Shown here: in pieces, positions 34,553-45,279 of the stretch
How the letters are laid out: each line of letters opens with the position of its first letter
Position numbering within the stretch: position 1 is the stretch's first letter
From: Bacteroidota bacterium
Lineage (GTDB): Bacteria; Bacteroidota; Bacteroidia; Chitinophagales; Chitinophagaceae
Reading direction: 5' to 3'
DNA: 64,000 nt
Assembly: GCA_023437225.1 (NCBI GenBank)
Contig: JAEZGS010000016.1
Coordinates: forward strand, 124,001-188,000
Notes under the pieces: generated by a model
The model's database searches: none
Told to the model about the DNA's origin: nothing
Seen by the model: the letters and a program-made list of their open reading frames with translations, nothing else
Program-made: the position numbers and the translations under genes

Positions 34553-37500
34553 TTAGAAGTTCAGACGAAGTCCAACCTGGCTGCTCCAGCGGCTGCTGTT
34601 GAATGAACCATCACTTACGTTATAAGGTCTGTTCTCTGTTGGAGGAGTGAACCTGTAACGTGGAGTAAGATTTGTTGCACTTGCATATCCTCTGAATTCA
34701 AGCAAACGATAATTATCGTTTGTTGCAAACCATTGACGTCCCCAATTGCGGTTAAGCATGTTGGTGAAATTGAACACATCATAAGTGAACTGAACCTGGT
34801 ATGTTTTTGCACCGATCTTCACATTGAAGTCCTGTTGCAATTTGAGGTCGATAACATGTGTGAAAGGAAGGCGTGATCCATTTCTTTCAGCATACTGACC
34901 ACGACGCTTGCTGAGACATTTGTCGCTTTCAATAAACTTATTGAACGCTTCCCATTGTTGAGCAGGCGTAATGTCGCCATTTTGTTCAAACAGGATCTCA
35001 GACGCATCTCTTGGAACGTAGATCAGATCATTATCTTCATTATTATCGTAATCACGAACCATTCCACGGCTCATTACATAACTGAAAGGTGCACCTGTTT
35101 GTGCATTATACACAAGAGAAACTGTTGTTGCGAGTCTCTTGTTCGCATAAGTGAACTTCTTTGCAATGTATGCATTGATGCGATGTCCAAGATCAAAATC
35201 ACTTGAACTGAGTTCCATGTAGTTTCTACCATTCACGGTTTCCATGAATCTCCATTGTGAAAGGTTTTGTGAACTTGTTCCTTCATTCAACACCACTGAA
35301 TTACCATAAGTGTAATTGGCATTGAATGCAAAGCCATTTCTCCATGCTTTGTCAACAGTGAAAGTGAAATTATATGCGAAACCTTTCTTATCGTCATTGT
35401 TGTATAGAAGGAATACACCTGTATATGGATTGCTTCCGTTTGGACGCATCGGAATGTTTTTCGGGAAGTTTCCACTGAGATCATAAACATTGCGCTTATC
35501 AGCACCAACTGACTTTTGTGTAGGAGGCAGCAGGTTTACGTTTTGATATGCGATCTCATTGATGTTCTTTGTGAATACACCTTCGATGCTAATTCTCCAA
35601 CCCTTGCTGAGGTTTTTATCTACAGCGAGCGAGGTACGGAAAACTTTATTCAATTTGAAATCTTTAGCGATCAGGTTTACTTCTCCCGAAGGCAGGTTCG
35701 CTGTTCTTCCGAGATCTGCAAGTGTGTACTGATCGAAAGGATCTGCTTTGAATTCAACGTTTGAAGCGTTAAGACCAGCAATACTTACACCATTTTGATT
35801 GTAAACTCCACCGGGCCATACTAAAGGAACACGACCAGTGAACAAACCTACACCACCACGGATAGTGATGTCTTCATCAGGAAGTTTGTAAGTGAAACCA
35901 AGGCGTGGGTTTAGACTCCATTTTGGATTAGAGATCTGGCCACTTCTTGCTCCACGCAAATCGTAATGCGCACTGATGGCTGCTGCTGCAGTATCGTTAA
36001 AGAACTTGTCGGTCTTTGGATCTGTAAGGAAGATGGTATTGTCTGCACGAATACCAACGCTTACTGTAAGATTGTCGTTTACCTTGATCTCATCATTGAA
36101 GAAGAAACCGAGGCGAAGCGTCTTGAACAATGCAGCGGCATTCTTACTATCGTCACCGGTGATGCCATTATCCACAAGTGAATAAGAACGGTTATAAACA
36201 TCTGCAGTTCCGCCGTTGGTGAATGTAGGAATGTCATCGAATGTATAAGAACCGTAGTTCTGGCGAATGAACACATTATATGAATCACTCAGTTCATTAT
36301 CGGTACCAATTGAAAAGCTGTGTTTGCCACGATAGAATCTGAACACATCAAACAACGCATAGTTTTTTTGTGTCAGCAGGTTCGCGGTAGAGAATTCTTC
36401 TGTACCAAGAATGATCCTTCCTGTACCATCATTGATGGTAACTCTTGGGAATGGGTTACCTAATGGACCACGATCATCCTGTACATTGGTAAAGGTGAGC
36501 AACAATTTATTATTTGCTCCTTTACGGAAGCGGCTGTTCAATTCAAGCGAACCGGAATTGGTTTTACTTGGCATGATGTAGCCATTGTTATAAAAGTTGA
36601 TCGTTTGATTGGAACTGCGGCTTGTATTATAACGCTCTGCATTATTAAAGCGATAGCTTGCGCTCAAACGGTGATCTGCATTGATATTCCAGTCGACCTT
36701 CGCTGCAATCCTGTCTGCTGTTACCTCTTCCGCGTTGTTCAGGTATCCTCCAGGGTCATAATTATACTCTGACTTCAGGAAGTTTGTGAGCGTCGTGAGA
36801 TCTTGTGCTGAAGCATTGCCTTCATAGTCGGAGAAATTAAAAGGCTGAGGACGCTGATCGCGTTGCATTTCCGCATTCAGGAAGAAAAACAGTTTGTTTT
36901 TAATCATCGGGCCGCCGATACGGAAGCCATAAGTCTTGTTGCTGAAGTCGGCAAGTTTTGTTGCGTCCGACTTTTCTCCTGTTGGAGTTTTTCCGCTAAG
37001 GTTCTGGTTGCGGAAAAAGTAGTATAAACTTCCGGTCAGTTCATTGGTACCACTGCGTGTGATCGCATTGATTCCACCGCCGGTGAAGTTACCATGCTGC
37101 GCATCATAAGGTGAAACCACCACCTGGAACTGATCGATTGCGTCAATGGAGATGGGAGGTGCACCGGTTTGACCACCGTTCGTACCTGTAGCGGCAAGAC
37201 CAAATACGTCATTGTTCACCGCGCCATCTATATAGAATGAGTTAAAGCGATTGTTCTGTCCGGCAATAGCAATACCCCCGTCGAAGGTCACTTTTGCCTG
37301 TGGTACAAAACGAAGATAATCGGAAATGTTGCGGCCCACCGTGGGGAGGTTCGCAAGTTTGTCGCGTCCAATAGAGGTTTCTGTTCCTCCTTTACCGGTT
37401 TCGCGGCCGCGTGCCCTGCTGGCAACGACAACTTCTGCGAGCTGGCCGGCATCTTCAGCCATCACAAAACTTTGATTCTCTGTTTCCCCAAGTGCAAGGA

Positions 37501-37786
37501 AAATGTCTTCGCGTGTGATGGGAGCAAAACCAACAAAACTAACCTGGATACGGTATGGCCCACCTGGGTTGATGTTTGCCAGGTCAAACCTTCCGCCGCT
37601 GCGGCTGGCCAACGTGTAAACAACTCCGGTAGGAACATGGGTAACTGTAACGGTGGCACCAGCCAGCCCTTCACCGGTGCGGGTTTTAACCGATCCGCTG
37701 ATGTTACTGGTAGTGACCTGAGCCGTTGAGCTGACTACAAATGCCATCAGAAGACATAGTAGCGCTGCGATTCGCTTGAGGTGCAT
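34553..37786 (-). CDS. Oar-like TonB-dependent receptor with N-terminal carboxypeptidase-like domain
   Basis: 1077 residues from the ATG at 37786 (MHLKRIAALLCLLMAF). Signal peptide ending SSTAQ, then a CarboxypepD_reg-like domain (TTSNISGSVKTRTGEGLAGATVTV), a plug domain with SIDAIDQFQVVVSPYDAQHGNFTGGGINAITRSGTNE, and a large barrel ending SSQVGLRLNF. The plug and barrel resemble Oar-type proteins, some of which are type IX or protein-related outer-membrane factors rather than siderophore receptors. No SusD partner is present. Substrate unknown. Confidence 0.9.
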   Translation of the reverse strand: MHLKRIAALLCLLMAFVVSSTAQVTTSNISGSVKTRTGEGLAGATVTVTHVPTGVVYTLASRSGGRFDLANINPGGPYRIQVSFVGFAPITREDIFLALGETENQSFVMAEDAGQLAEVVVASRARGRETGKGGTETSIGRDKLANLPTVGRNISDYLRFVPQAKVTFDGGIAIAGQNNRFNSFYIDGAVNNDVFGLAATGTNGGQTGAPPISIDAIDQFQVVVSPYDAQHGNFTGGGINAITRSGTNELTGSLYYFFRNQNLSGKTPTGEKSDATKLADFSNKTYGFRIGGPMIKNKLFFFLNAEMQRDQRPQPFNFSDYEGNASAQDLTTLTNFLKSEYNYDPGGYLNNAEEVTADRIAAKVDWNINADHRLSASYRFNNAERYNTSRSSNQTINFYNNGYIMPSKTNSGSLELNSRFRKGANNKLLLTFTNVQDDRGPLGNPFPRVTINDGTGRIILGTEEFSTANLLTQKNYALFDVFRFYRGKHSFSIGTDNELSDSYNVFIRQNYGSYTFDDIPTFTNGGTADVYNRSYSLVDNGITGDDSKNAAALFKTLRLGFFFNDEIKVNDNLTVSVGIRADNTIFLTDPKTDKFFNDTAAAAISAHYDLRGARSGQISNPKWSLNPRLGFTYKLPDEDITIRGGVGLFTGRVPLVWPGGVYNQNGVSIAGLNASNVEFKADPFDQYTLADLGRTANLPSGEVNLIAKDFKLNKVFRTSLAVDKNLSKGWRISIEGVFTKNINEIAYQNVNLLPPTQKSVGADKRNVYDLSGNFPKNIPMRPNGSNPYTGVFLLYNNDDKKGFAYNFTFTVDKAWRNGFAFNANYTYGNSVVLNEGTSSQNLSQWRFMETVNGRNYMELSSSDFDLGHRINAYIAKKFTYANKRLATTVSLVYNAQTGAPFSYVMSRGMVRDYDNNEDNDLIYVPRDASEILFEQNGDITPAQQWEAFNKFIESDKCLSKRRGQYAERNGSRLPFTHVIDLKLQQDFNVKIGAKTYQVQFTYDVFNFTNMLNRNWGRQWFATNDNYRLLEFRGYASATNLTPRYRFTPPTENRPYNVSDGSFNSSRWSSQVGLRLNF

Positions 37787-37821
37787 AATGTGTATTTTTT
37801 TCAAAATTTGCTGCAAAGAAA

Positions 37822-37833
37822 CTGATTAATCAG
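37822..37833 (-). promoter_or_regulatory. Palindrome CTGATTAATCAG in the receptor promoter region
   Basis: Perfect 12-bp palindrome 36 bases upstream of the Oar-like receptor start and directly beside a TTTCTTTG element on the minus strand that differs by one base from TAnnTTTG. It may be an operator, but a short AT-rich palindrome can arise by chance. Confidence 0.3.
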
Positions 37834-37974
37834 CTACAGTTTTCCTTAGAATATTAACAAATTGTTACCGTGGACCTGCTTTTAATGCAGAGCTTTGAAT
37901 ATTATTCAAATCCGCTAGGGTAAACACTTAGAGCGCAATCGTACTACATTAAAAATTTTCGAAAATCAAATCCG

Positions 37975-37982
37975 TAATTTTG
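37975..37982 (+). promoter_or_regulatory. Bacteroidota -7 promoter element TAATTTTG
   Basis: Full match to TAnnTTTG, 15 bases before the ATG of ribBA. The in-frame TTG at 37980 lies inside this element, so it cannot be the translation start of this transcript. Confidence 0.6.
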
Positions 37983-37997
37983 CCGCAAATACACTTT

Positions 37998-39221
37998 ATG
38001 CTCGATTCGATCGAAAGCGCAATAGAAGATATTCGAAACGGAAAGATGATCATTGTTGTTGATGATGAAGACCGCGAGAATGAAGGCGATTTCATAACAG
38101 CTGCCCGCAATGTAACTCCCGAGGTTATAAACTTCATGAGTAAGCATGGACGTGGATTGATTTGTGCCCCTCTCATCGAAGACCGCTGCCAGGAATTGGA
38201 GTTAGACCTGATGGTTAATAATAATACAGCCTTGCACGAAACGGCATTTACCGTATCCGTTGACCTACTTGGTCATGGCTGCACCACGGGCATATCCGCG
38301 CATGACCGCGCTAAAACAATCCAGGCGCTAATTGATCCATCAACTACTCCTGCAGACCTTGGAAGACCTGGCCATATATTTCCGCTGAAAGCTAAGAAGG
38401 GCGGCGTGTTAAGAAGGGCCGGGCACACTGAAGCCACCATCGACCTGGCGCGTCTCGCTGGTTTTGAACCGGCCGGCGTACTGGTAGAGATCATGAATGA
38501 AGATGGCAGCATGGCCCGTCTGCCGGAACTTATGCAGATCGCCAGGAATTTTGACCTCAAGATCGTATCGATCAAAGATCTTATAGAATATCGCATGGAG
38601 CGCGACACACTTATCGAAGAAATAGTGCGCGTGAACATGCCCACCAAATGGGGTGATTTCACTCTCGTAGCATATTCAGAAAAGAATACTACCAACGAAC
38701 ATCTTGCATTGATCAAAGGTGAATGGAAGAAAGATGAGCCGGTCCTTGTTCGCGTGCATTCCTCTTGTTTTACAGGTGACATCCTTGGTTCATTGCGATG
38801 CGACTGCGGAGAGCAATTGCACGCAGCAATGCAAATGGTTGAAGAAGAAGGAAAAGGAGTGATATTGTATATGAGCCAGGAGGGACGCGGCATCGGGCTT
38901 ATCAATAAACTTCGAGCTTATAAACTACAGGAGCACGGAATGGATACCGTAGAAGCAAACCTGCATCTCGGCTTCCCGATGGACAAACGCGATTATGGAG
39001 TAGGTGCACAGATATTGAGACATCTTGGCATCACTAAACTGCGGATGATGAGTAACAATCCAAAGAAGCGTGCCGGTATACTCGGCTACGGACTTGAAAT
39101 TGTTGAAGCAGTTCCTATTGAAGTGATACCTAACCCCCACAACGAAAAATACTTAATGACGAAGAGGGACAAACTGGGCCATGAGATATTGAAGAATTCT
39201 GAATGGAAAATTGAAAAATGA
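37998..39221 (+). CDS. ribBA: Bifunctional 3,4-dihydroxy-2-butanone-4-phosphate synthase / GTP cyclohydrolase II
   Basis: Makes both precursors of riboflavin, from ribulose-5-phosphate and from GTP. 407 residues from the ATG at 37998. N-terminal RibB domain (about 1-200): [11 protein letters not shown] and [14 protein letters not shown]-terminal RibA domain (about 205-400): [18 protein letters not shown] with the three zinc cysteines, and [16 protein letters not shown]. No FMN riboswitch is visible in the short leader. The last codons run into heptamer-like sequence (WKIEK and stop). Confidence 0.95.
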   Translation: MLDSIESAIEDIRNGKMIIVVDDEDRENEGDFITAARNVTPEVINFMSKHGRGLICAPLIEDRCQELELDLMVNNNTALHETAFTVSVDLLGHGCTTGISAHDRAKTIQALIDPSTTPADLGRPGHIFPLKAKKGGVLRRAGHTEATIDLARLAGFEPAGVLVEIMNEDGSMARLPELMQIARNFDLKIVSIKDLIEYRMERDTLIEEIVRVNMPTKWGDFTLVAYSEKNTTNEHLALIKGEWKKDEPVLVRVHSSCFTGDILGSLRCDCGEQLHAAMQMVEEEGKGVILYMSQEGRGIGLINKLRAYKLQEHGMDTVEANLHLGFPMDKRDYGVGAQILRHLGITKLRMMSNNPKKRAGILGYGLEIVEAVPIEVIPNPHNEKYLMTKRDKLGHEILKNSEWKIEK

Positions 39222-39288
39222 GCCTCTTCCGAATTCTGACTTGAGCATTCAAACATTCTCAATTCTCAATTCTCAATTCTGAATTCTG
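39222..39288. repeat. Heptamer array between convergent ribBA and TamB genes
   Basis: 39253-39288 holds about four TTCTCAA units and ends GAATTC. It is the reverse-complement type of the degenerate GAATTCTGAATGG-like sequence that encodes the ribBA C-terminus, so the two could fold into an imperfect stem spanning the ribBA stop codon. It ends 3 bases before the TamB stop. Confidence 0.7.
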
Positions 39289-39291
39289 GAA

Positions 39292-42200
39292 TCATCGCTC
39301 CAGCTTATTTCTTTTTCTGAACAGATCTCTCATGTGTTCAAAGTCTTTCCTGTAGCTGATACTGGCACCGGTTCTGTTCTGGCGTCCACCTGTAGTTCCC
39401 CCGAGGTAATTGTAACTGTCGCGGTAAAAGAATGTAAGCAGCAGACGCCCGTCCGGCGTAAGTTTCCATTCAGCGGTTATGTCAGGAAGGAATGGAAGAT
39501 TGCCCGCCGTATTTGCCTGCGCTGAAGTGAGACCAAAGTCCATTGCGCTTCCAAACGTGAAGCTCAATCGATCATTCAGGTATCTTTTGTTGATAGAGAA
39601 ATTCAAATTCGTTCTGTCGATGCTGAAGGGGTTATTACTTGCAATTCTTCCCAGGAAGTTGGTGCCGCTATACAATTGAGCGTTGAAATTTACATTGATG
39701 CTTTTATCATTAAAGATATCCTGCAACACACTGGAAAACTGTCGGCTCAATACATTCGACAATACTCCGGAGATCGAACCTACAACCAGCCCTTCGAATG
39801 CTGCACCGGGGATATTAGCCTGCGAATTCGAGCTCGTCATTGGTGCGAAAGAATTGAATACAATCAGGAATGCTACCTGCTTGGTAAGTTCGTTCTCATC
39901 AAGTTCTATTTGGCTGAGCAGCGAAGTTGCAGAAAGGTCATTTCTTAGCGGACTATTAGCTGGCAGTTCCAGTCCGAACTTGATATCCGGTTTCATTAAA
40001 TCGCCCGTTAGATTGGCGATCACCAACATTTTGCCACGGTAATTTCTCACGTTGTTACTTATCATGCCGCCCAGTCCACCACCTGATGGAGCATTGGTAC
40101 CTCCGCCTGACGAGGCCGTTTCAGCCAGCTCTCCAAACCCAAGATCGCTGAACTTCACATTCTCTGCTTCATATTCAGCTTCTACTTTCATTCGGGCGTT
40201 TAACGGATCGCCTGTCCATAAAATATAATTACCCTGTCCCTCTCGTAAGCGAAACGGTTTCTTCAATAACGATTCAAAACTGAAATTATAATTCCCACGA
40301 TCAATATCATATCGCCCTGTCATCGTCATCTCTCCGTTTGTATTGAAATGGATCAGCAGATTGCCGTGACCGTTTGCACGTATCACATCGCCCGTTACCT
40401 CATCCATGATCACATACATGTTCACATAGTTGTTAGCAACGATATCAAGATTGATCGTAAGATTTGTTTCCTGGCTTCGTTGTACCGGTTGCATTTCACG
40501 ACCATACACTTTCCATACAACAAAGTCAGCAACACCGCTTTCACGTGAACTCCTGTTTGTCAGATAAAATGACGATGAATCGGCAGCTTCGCCCGAGATG
40601 TTCATTACCAGGTTTTCCAGTGGCCCATCCAAAGTCATGTTTGCCCGTGCGATTACATTTCCATAGAATGCATCAGTGCCGTTATTCTCAGTTGCTAACA
40701 CAAGAAGTTTACTTGTGTTGAAAGTAATATCGAAGTTCAGATCATCAAATCCACGATGATATAATTTTCCATTTCTTATCTGGCCGATGTTTCCAAATGT
40801 GTCTCGAAGATTGAATGAACCAAAATCAATTCGATCTTCCAAAAATTTGAATGTTGCGGAAGGAATGGTGTATTCGACGTTTGTAAACTTAACACGTGCT
40901 TTGCCTTCCTGCAATTGAACCTGTCCAAGGTAATCAAGATCATTCGTAGGCCCCTCAATCCTCAACTTACCGTTGGCAAATCCATCGAGGTTTGTGAAAA
41001 CACCCGACAGGTATTTTTCCAGCATCCCGATGCGAGTGCCATTAAGGTCTACATCTATTCCAATTCTTTCAGATCGACTACTATCCTTCATCGCAAACAG
41101 ACCGCTCACATCAAAATCGTAATCCTCATTGTCTGATTTAGCGGTGAAGTTGATATTATTTGTTTGCTTATTGTAGAAGCCGGTAAGTCGAACAAGCCCG
41201 ATCGAATCATCTTCGAATCGAAATTGTTCGGCTTCAGTGTTTGCGTCAATTTTCAATTTTCCAAATGGATCTATGATATCGATAGAACCGGAAAGTAAAC
41301 CTTCAAGCCGGTTCTGTGGCATAAAGAAAGGCGTGAAATCTCCTATATTGATTTTAGTTAGTTGAACTTTTATGTCCTGTGTATTTCCGATATCAGAAGG
41401 TACCGTTGTTACTTCAATTTCCTGTTGACCATTGTAGATGCGAATGTCGTCTGCTGATACCAGATCTTTCGTAAGGATCAGTTCGCCGTCCCTGTTTATG
41501 TACCACGTCTTTGCATTCAGATCAAATGAGGATTCGTTGAAGCGAATGCGTGCTCCACTGGTCAGCGTCTGAATCTCGGCCGAAATATTTGCTGCGTTCA
41601 GTGCCTGGTTAGCACTTGTGGTTACACGAACGTCAGAGATGTCGTTCGATGATGTAAGTTTCACATACGTATCCGGAAAATGAAAACTGTCGTTAATGAT
41701 GACGTTTGAGATGCGGGTCTCTACTGCAAGACTATCATAGTTACCCACCGCCTTCAATTGTATGTTATTGAATGCAATGTCTCCATACATCAGTTGTGGC
41801 ACGTCAACATTAAGATCCAGCAGGTTTTCTGCAGTGTTGATCCTGCCTGTTATCGAACTATAGTTTAATCCCGAAATGTCCTTTTGAACAAGCCTCATGT
41901 AATCGCTAACATTCTTTGTTGTGACTACAAAACTGAAATTCTCATTCTTAGATACATTTTGTTTTCGCGATATGTATGAAGGATAGTATTGTTGAAGAAA
42001 TCCTCTGAATGAATTAGGAAGATCCATAATCGAAAACTGTCCAACAAGTGCAGCGTCAAATTCATTGCTTACCGCGGTGATCATTTTTTGTCCTTCAGAA
42101 ATCCTTGATTCGAGTACAAGCGAATCAAACAACATTCTTGTGCCGTTGCGCAGAAGTGTAGCTTCATAGATCCTTGCAGTGCCCAGGAAATTATCAATAT

Positions 42201-44079
42201 TATTTCCACTGAAATCGAGATTGAACTTTCCATTGAAAGCTATGTCTTCATTCATTAACCGGAGAGCAAGTAAATTTGTTTTGGCAACATTAGCCTCAAC
42301 ATTGAACAACGGAACTTTGCCGGTAAAATCAATTGTGCCTGCAAGTGAAGCCTGCAGGTTCGGATCATTTGCATCAAACTGACCAGAGAAATGGTTCTTG
42401 GATAATTCACCCTTTACATTGATGTTTTGATATGGGTAGCCGCGAAACTCAAGCAAACTGATTGTGCCATCCATATTTGCGGTCATCGTTGAAGCGTTCA
42501 ATCCGCGTCCTTTGATTGCACCGTTAAGTGAGATCATTCCGATCTGATCATTACCAATCAACCGTCCCAGATGAAACCTTTGTGTGCGCAGTGTTCCCGA
42601 ATAACTTGCCTGGCCGCCTTTTGGAACTTTCATATTCAAATCGGTGGTAACTACACCCAGGTTGGTCTGGAAAGTTCCATACGATACGAAGTCTGAAAGA
42701 AACCCGGTGAAGTTGCCCCTGAATTTTACAAATCGCAATTGGTCAAGCCGCGGTTGCGTAACACGTCGTAACTGCGGAACAAACCGTATCATATCGCCAT
42801 ATACGGTTTGGAAATCACGGGCTACAAAGTCGATGTAGGTTTGATCTATGTCGGGAAGTCCATCAATACTTATATCGCCATTCAGGTAGGTATCGGTTCC
42901 CGCTTCAATAGAAAGATTCTGACCATCAAGATTGTCTACGCTTCCTTTAACACTACCGGTTACCCGAATGCGTTTTTTCCATTCCTTTACATCAGGCGCA
43001 AAGAATGCAATGTCATCACTATTGATCTCAGCTTTATCAAAATTTCCTTCCATGCGAACACTTGATATGAACTGGCTCATATCGTCGAAGGAATTGTAAC
43101 GCATTGCAAAGAAGTTGGTGAGGCGACTGTTATTCGTACGCAGATCCAGGTCGAAGAACTCCATGGCCTCCGGATGCATTCGCATATTCGCTTTCAGTTC
43201 CTTTACAACAAAACCGCTTCTCTCTTTAGTTGCAAGAGATACTTTAGCTGTTATTGAATCCTGGTCAAAGCGAATACCATCGAACTGGCCATTTATGCCC
43301 GAGAACAACATGTGCTGACCATCGAAGTAGGGATAAGGATCCCTGTCGGTTTCTACGTCGTGCCGGAAAGATCCATTACGAATGTCCAGTTTACCAATTG
43401 TCACAAACCATTTTCCGGCGTTCCAGCGAAGGTTGTTCGGATCGTTTTCATATTCAACATACTCTTTTTCAACTGAGGGACGGGGAGCCCTGTTCCCGGT
43501 ATAGTTATGAATAGCAAACGAAGGGTGGTCCAATGATATGGTTCGTATCCTGATCCTTTTTGACGTTAGGTCAAAACTGTCGGTCACAACATCGAGGGAT
43601 TTTACAACTGCAGATAGATTTTCGCCTCGCCACCCGTCTTTCTGAATGATGGCAACATTATCAAACTCCAGCTGCTTCAATTTGAGATCAATATTTTTTT
43701 GCTGCTTATTGGAGGATGGTGCGCTGAAATAATCAATCAGAAACTGATAGTTCCATACCGAGTCAGTACGATCCAGGTGAATGGTTGCTTCCTTCAAACC
43801 CACATATTCCAGTTCCACCTTGTCCTTGAAAAAAAACCAGTCGGTTATCAACACCTTCGCAGTTCCCGCGTAAAGCAGGGTATCGTTCTTCTTATCCTTG
43901 ATAAGAGTACCTTCAAGCAGCATAGTATTGAAAAGGTCCAGGTCTACATGTTTGATCTCCACAGTAGTGTTCAGATCGCGCGACAGCTTACGTGTTACCT
44001 GGTGTACGACGACATTTTGAATGAAGGTTGTTTGTATAAGGAGCCATACCAATATGATCAGGGAGATCAGTACCAGCAA
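39292..44079 (-). CDS. Translocation and assembly module protein TamB (DUF490 family)
   Basis: 1595 residues from a TTG start. One N-terminal transmembrane helix (LVLISLIILVWLLI), then a very long beta-rich AsmA/TamB-type region, and the C-terminal TamB/DUF490 domain with GNYNFSFESLLKKPFRLREGQG and LNFSINKRYLNDRLSFTFG. TamB proteins span the periplasm and carry phospholipids or help barrel assembly. The frame continues upstream of 44079 with a basic segment (LKKIWKIFRTI) before the helix, so translation may begin at a CTG at 44112. No TamA or BamA gene is adjacent. Confidence 0.88.
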   Translation of the reverse strand: MLVLISLIILVWLLIQTTFIQNVVVHQVTRKLSRDLNTTVEIKHVDLDLFNTMLLEGTLIKDKKNDTLLYAGTAKVLITDWFFFKDKVELEYVGLKEATIHLDRTDSVWNYQFLIDYFSAPSSNKQQKNIDLKLKQLEFDNVAIIQKDGWRGENLSAVVKSLDVVTDSFDLTSKRIRIRTISLDHPSFAIHNYTGNRAPRPSVEKEYVEYENDPNNLRWNAGKWFVTIGKLDIRNGSFRHDVETDRDPYPYFDGQHMLFSGINGQFDGIRFDQDSITAKVSLATKERSGFVVKELKANMRMHPEAMEFFDLDLRTNNSRLTNFFAMRYNSFDDMSQFISSVRMEGNFDKAEINSDDIAFFAPDVKEWKKRIRVTGSVKGSVDNLDGQNLSIEAGTDTYLNGDISIDGLPDIDQTYIDFVARDFQTVYGDMIRFVPQLRRVTQPRLDQLRFVKFRGNFTGFLSDFVSYGTFQTNLGVVTTDLNMKVPKGGQASYSGTLRTQRFHLGRLIGNDQIGMISLNGAIKGRGLNASTMTANMDGTISLLEFRGYPYQNINVKGELSKNHFSGQFDANDPNLQASLAGTIDFTGKVPLFNVEANVAKTNLLALRLMNEDIAFNGKFNLDFSGNNIDNFLGTARIYEATLLRNGTRMLFDSLVLESRISEGQKMITAVSNEFDAALVGQFSIMDLPNSFRGFLQQYYPSYISRKQNVSKNENFSFVVTTKNVSDYMRLVQKDISGLNYSSITGRINTAENLLDLNVDVPQLMYGDIAFNNIQLKAVGNYDSLAVETRISNVIINDSFHFPDTYVKLTSSNDISDVRVTTSANQALNAANISAEIQTLTSGARIRFNESSFDLNAKTWYINRDGELILTKDLVSADDIRIYNGQQEIEVTTVPSDIGNTQDIKVQLTKINIGDFTPFFMPQNRLEGLLSGSIDIIDPFGKLKIDANTEAEQFRFEDDSIGLVRLTGFYNKQTNNINFTAKSDNEDYDFDVSGLFAMKDSSRSERIGIDVDLNGTRIGMLEKYLSGVFTNLDGFANGKLRIEGPTNDLDYLGQVQLQEGKARVKFTNVEYTIPSATFKFLEDRIDFGSFNLRDTFGNIGQIRNGKLYHRGFDDLNFDITFNTSKLLVLATENNGTDAFYGNVIARANMTLDGPLENLVMNISGEAADSSSFYLTNRSSRESGVADFVVWKVYGREMQPVQRSQETNLTINLDIVANNYVNMYVIMDEVTGDVIRANGHGNLLIHFNTNGEMTMTGRYDIDRGNYNFSFESLLKKPFRLREGQGNYILWTGDPLNARMKVEAEYEAENVKFSDLGFGELAETASSGGGTNAPSGGGLGGMISNNVRNYRGKMLVIANLTGDLMKPDIKFGLELPANSPLRNDLSATSLLSQIELDENELTKQVAFLIVFNSFAPMTSSNSQANIPGAAFEGLVVGSISGVLSNVLSRQFSSVLQDIFNDKSINVNFNAQLYSGTNFLGRIASNNPFSIDRTNLNFSINKRYLNDRLSFTFGSAMDFGLTSAQANTAGNLPFLPDITAEWKLTPDGRLLLTFFYRDSYNYLGGTTGGRQNRTGASISYRKDFEHMRDLFRKRNKLER

Positions 44080-44238
44080 AATGGTGCGGAATATTTTCCA
44101 GATCTTTTTCAGGGTTGATGCGCTTGGGTTGCAAATTTAGGTAATCAGGCGTCTTGAGCAAATTCAATACCATTGAAGGGTGGGACGGTTTTTGAATTTG
44201 CTAAAACTATATCTTGCGATCATCGCAAATTTCTAAAC

Positions 44239-45279
44239 ATGAGATTACTTTTAATATTGGTATGCGCTATGTCATTTAACACCACTTTGGCACAACAGAA
44301 GAAATCAGAACCGGTATTGGTAATTCACGGTGGCGCGGGAACGATCCTTAAAAAATATATGTCCCCTGAAAAGGAAAAAGCATACAGCAAAAGCCTGGAG
44401 CACGCATTGGAGGTGGGTTACGGTATCCTTGAAAAGGGAGGTAGTGCGCTTGATGCTGTGGAAGCAACAGTGAGAATTCTTGAGGATGATCCTTTATTCA
44501 ATGCGGGACGCGGGTCAGTTTTCACACATGATGGTAGAAATGAGTTGGACGCTTCAATCATGAACGGCGCGGATCTTAAGGCAGGTTCAGTTGCCGGGGT
44601 CACTACAATTAAGAATCCCATTACTGCCGCCCGTGCTGTGATGGAAAGAAGCGAACATGTCATGATGGTGGGACCCGGAGCGGAAAAATTTGCCTCTTCC
44701 ATGGGACTTGAGATTGTTGATCCGTCTTATTTTAAAACAGAGGCCCGATGGAAAGCTTTGTTACAGGCCCGTGAACAGGACAGCGTCAAAGCAGTACTCG
44801 ACCATTCTTACCAGGAACCATTGAACGAACAATTTGAGCCGGTACATCAACCCGGAAACAGAGACAATAAATACGGAACAGTTGGTGCGGTTGCACTTGA
44901 TAAGTTTGGCAATCTTGCAGCAGGTACCAGTACAGGCGGTATGACAAACAAAAAATTCGGCAGAGTAGGGGATGCTCCGATCATTGGTGCCGGCACTTAT
45001 GCAAATAACCAAACAGCAGCAATAAGTTGTACTGGCTGGGGAGAGTTCTTTATCCGGCTTGTAATGGCCAAGTCAGTCAGCGACATGATGGAATTTGGGA
45101 GGTTGTCACTAAAAAAGGCGTCTGATGAGATGGTGATGAAGCGATTGGTGGCATTGGGCGGTGATGGTGGACTTATCGCTGTAGATAAAGATGGCAACAT
45201 TGCGATGCCTTTCAATACCGATGGAATGTACAGGGGATGGAAGAAGGGAGAAAAAATGGTAGTGGAAATTTATAGGTAA
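44239..45279 (+). CDS. Secreted isoaspartyl peptidase / L-asparaginase (Ntn hydrolase)
   Basis: 346 residues from the ATG at 44239, which begins a signal peptide ending TTLAQ. Type III asparaginase: VIHGGAGTILKK, ALDAVEATVRILEDDPLFNAGRGSV, and the autoproteolysis site at Gly213-Thr214 in KYGTVGAVALD, which frees the Thr nucleophile. GTSTGGMTNK and GDAPIIGAGTYA complete the signature. Cleaves beta-aspartyl dipeptides and probably asparagine in the periplasm. The stop codon is inside a repeat array. Confidence 0.93.
   Translation: MRLLLILVCAMSFNTTLAQQKKSEPVLVIHGGAGTILKKYMSPEKEKAYSKSLEHALEVGYGILEKGGSALDAVEATVRILEDDPLFNAGRGSVFTHDGRNELDASIMNGADLKAGSVAGVTTIKNPITAARAVMERSEHVMMVGPGAEKFASSMGLEIVDPSYFKTEARWKALLQAREQDSVKAVLDHSYQEPLNEQFEPVHQPGNRDNKYGTVGAVALDKFGNLAAGTSTGGMTNKKFGRVGDAPIIGAGTYANNQTAAISCTGWGEFFIRLVMAKSVSDMMEFGRLSLKKASDEMVMKRLVALGGDGGLIAVDKDGNIAMPFNTDGMYRGWKKGEKMVVEIYR

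Noticed and set aside
37980..37997. TTG start for ribBA
   Set aside because: The TTG lies within a full TAATTTTG promoter element; the ATG at 37998 is downstream of the expected transcription start.
38273..38905. 210-residue minus-strand frame inside ribBA
   Set aside because: Lies wholly antisense to conserved RibB/RibA motifs and has no recognisable features of its own.
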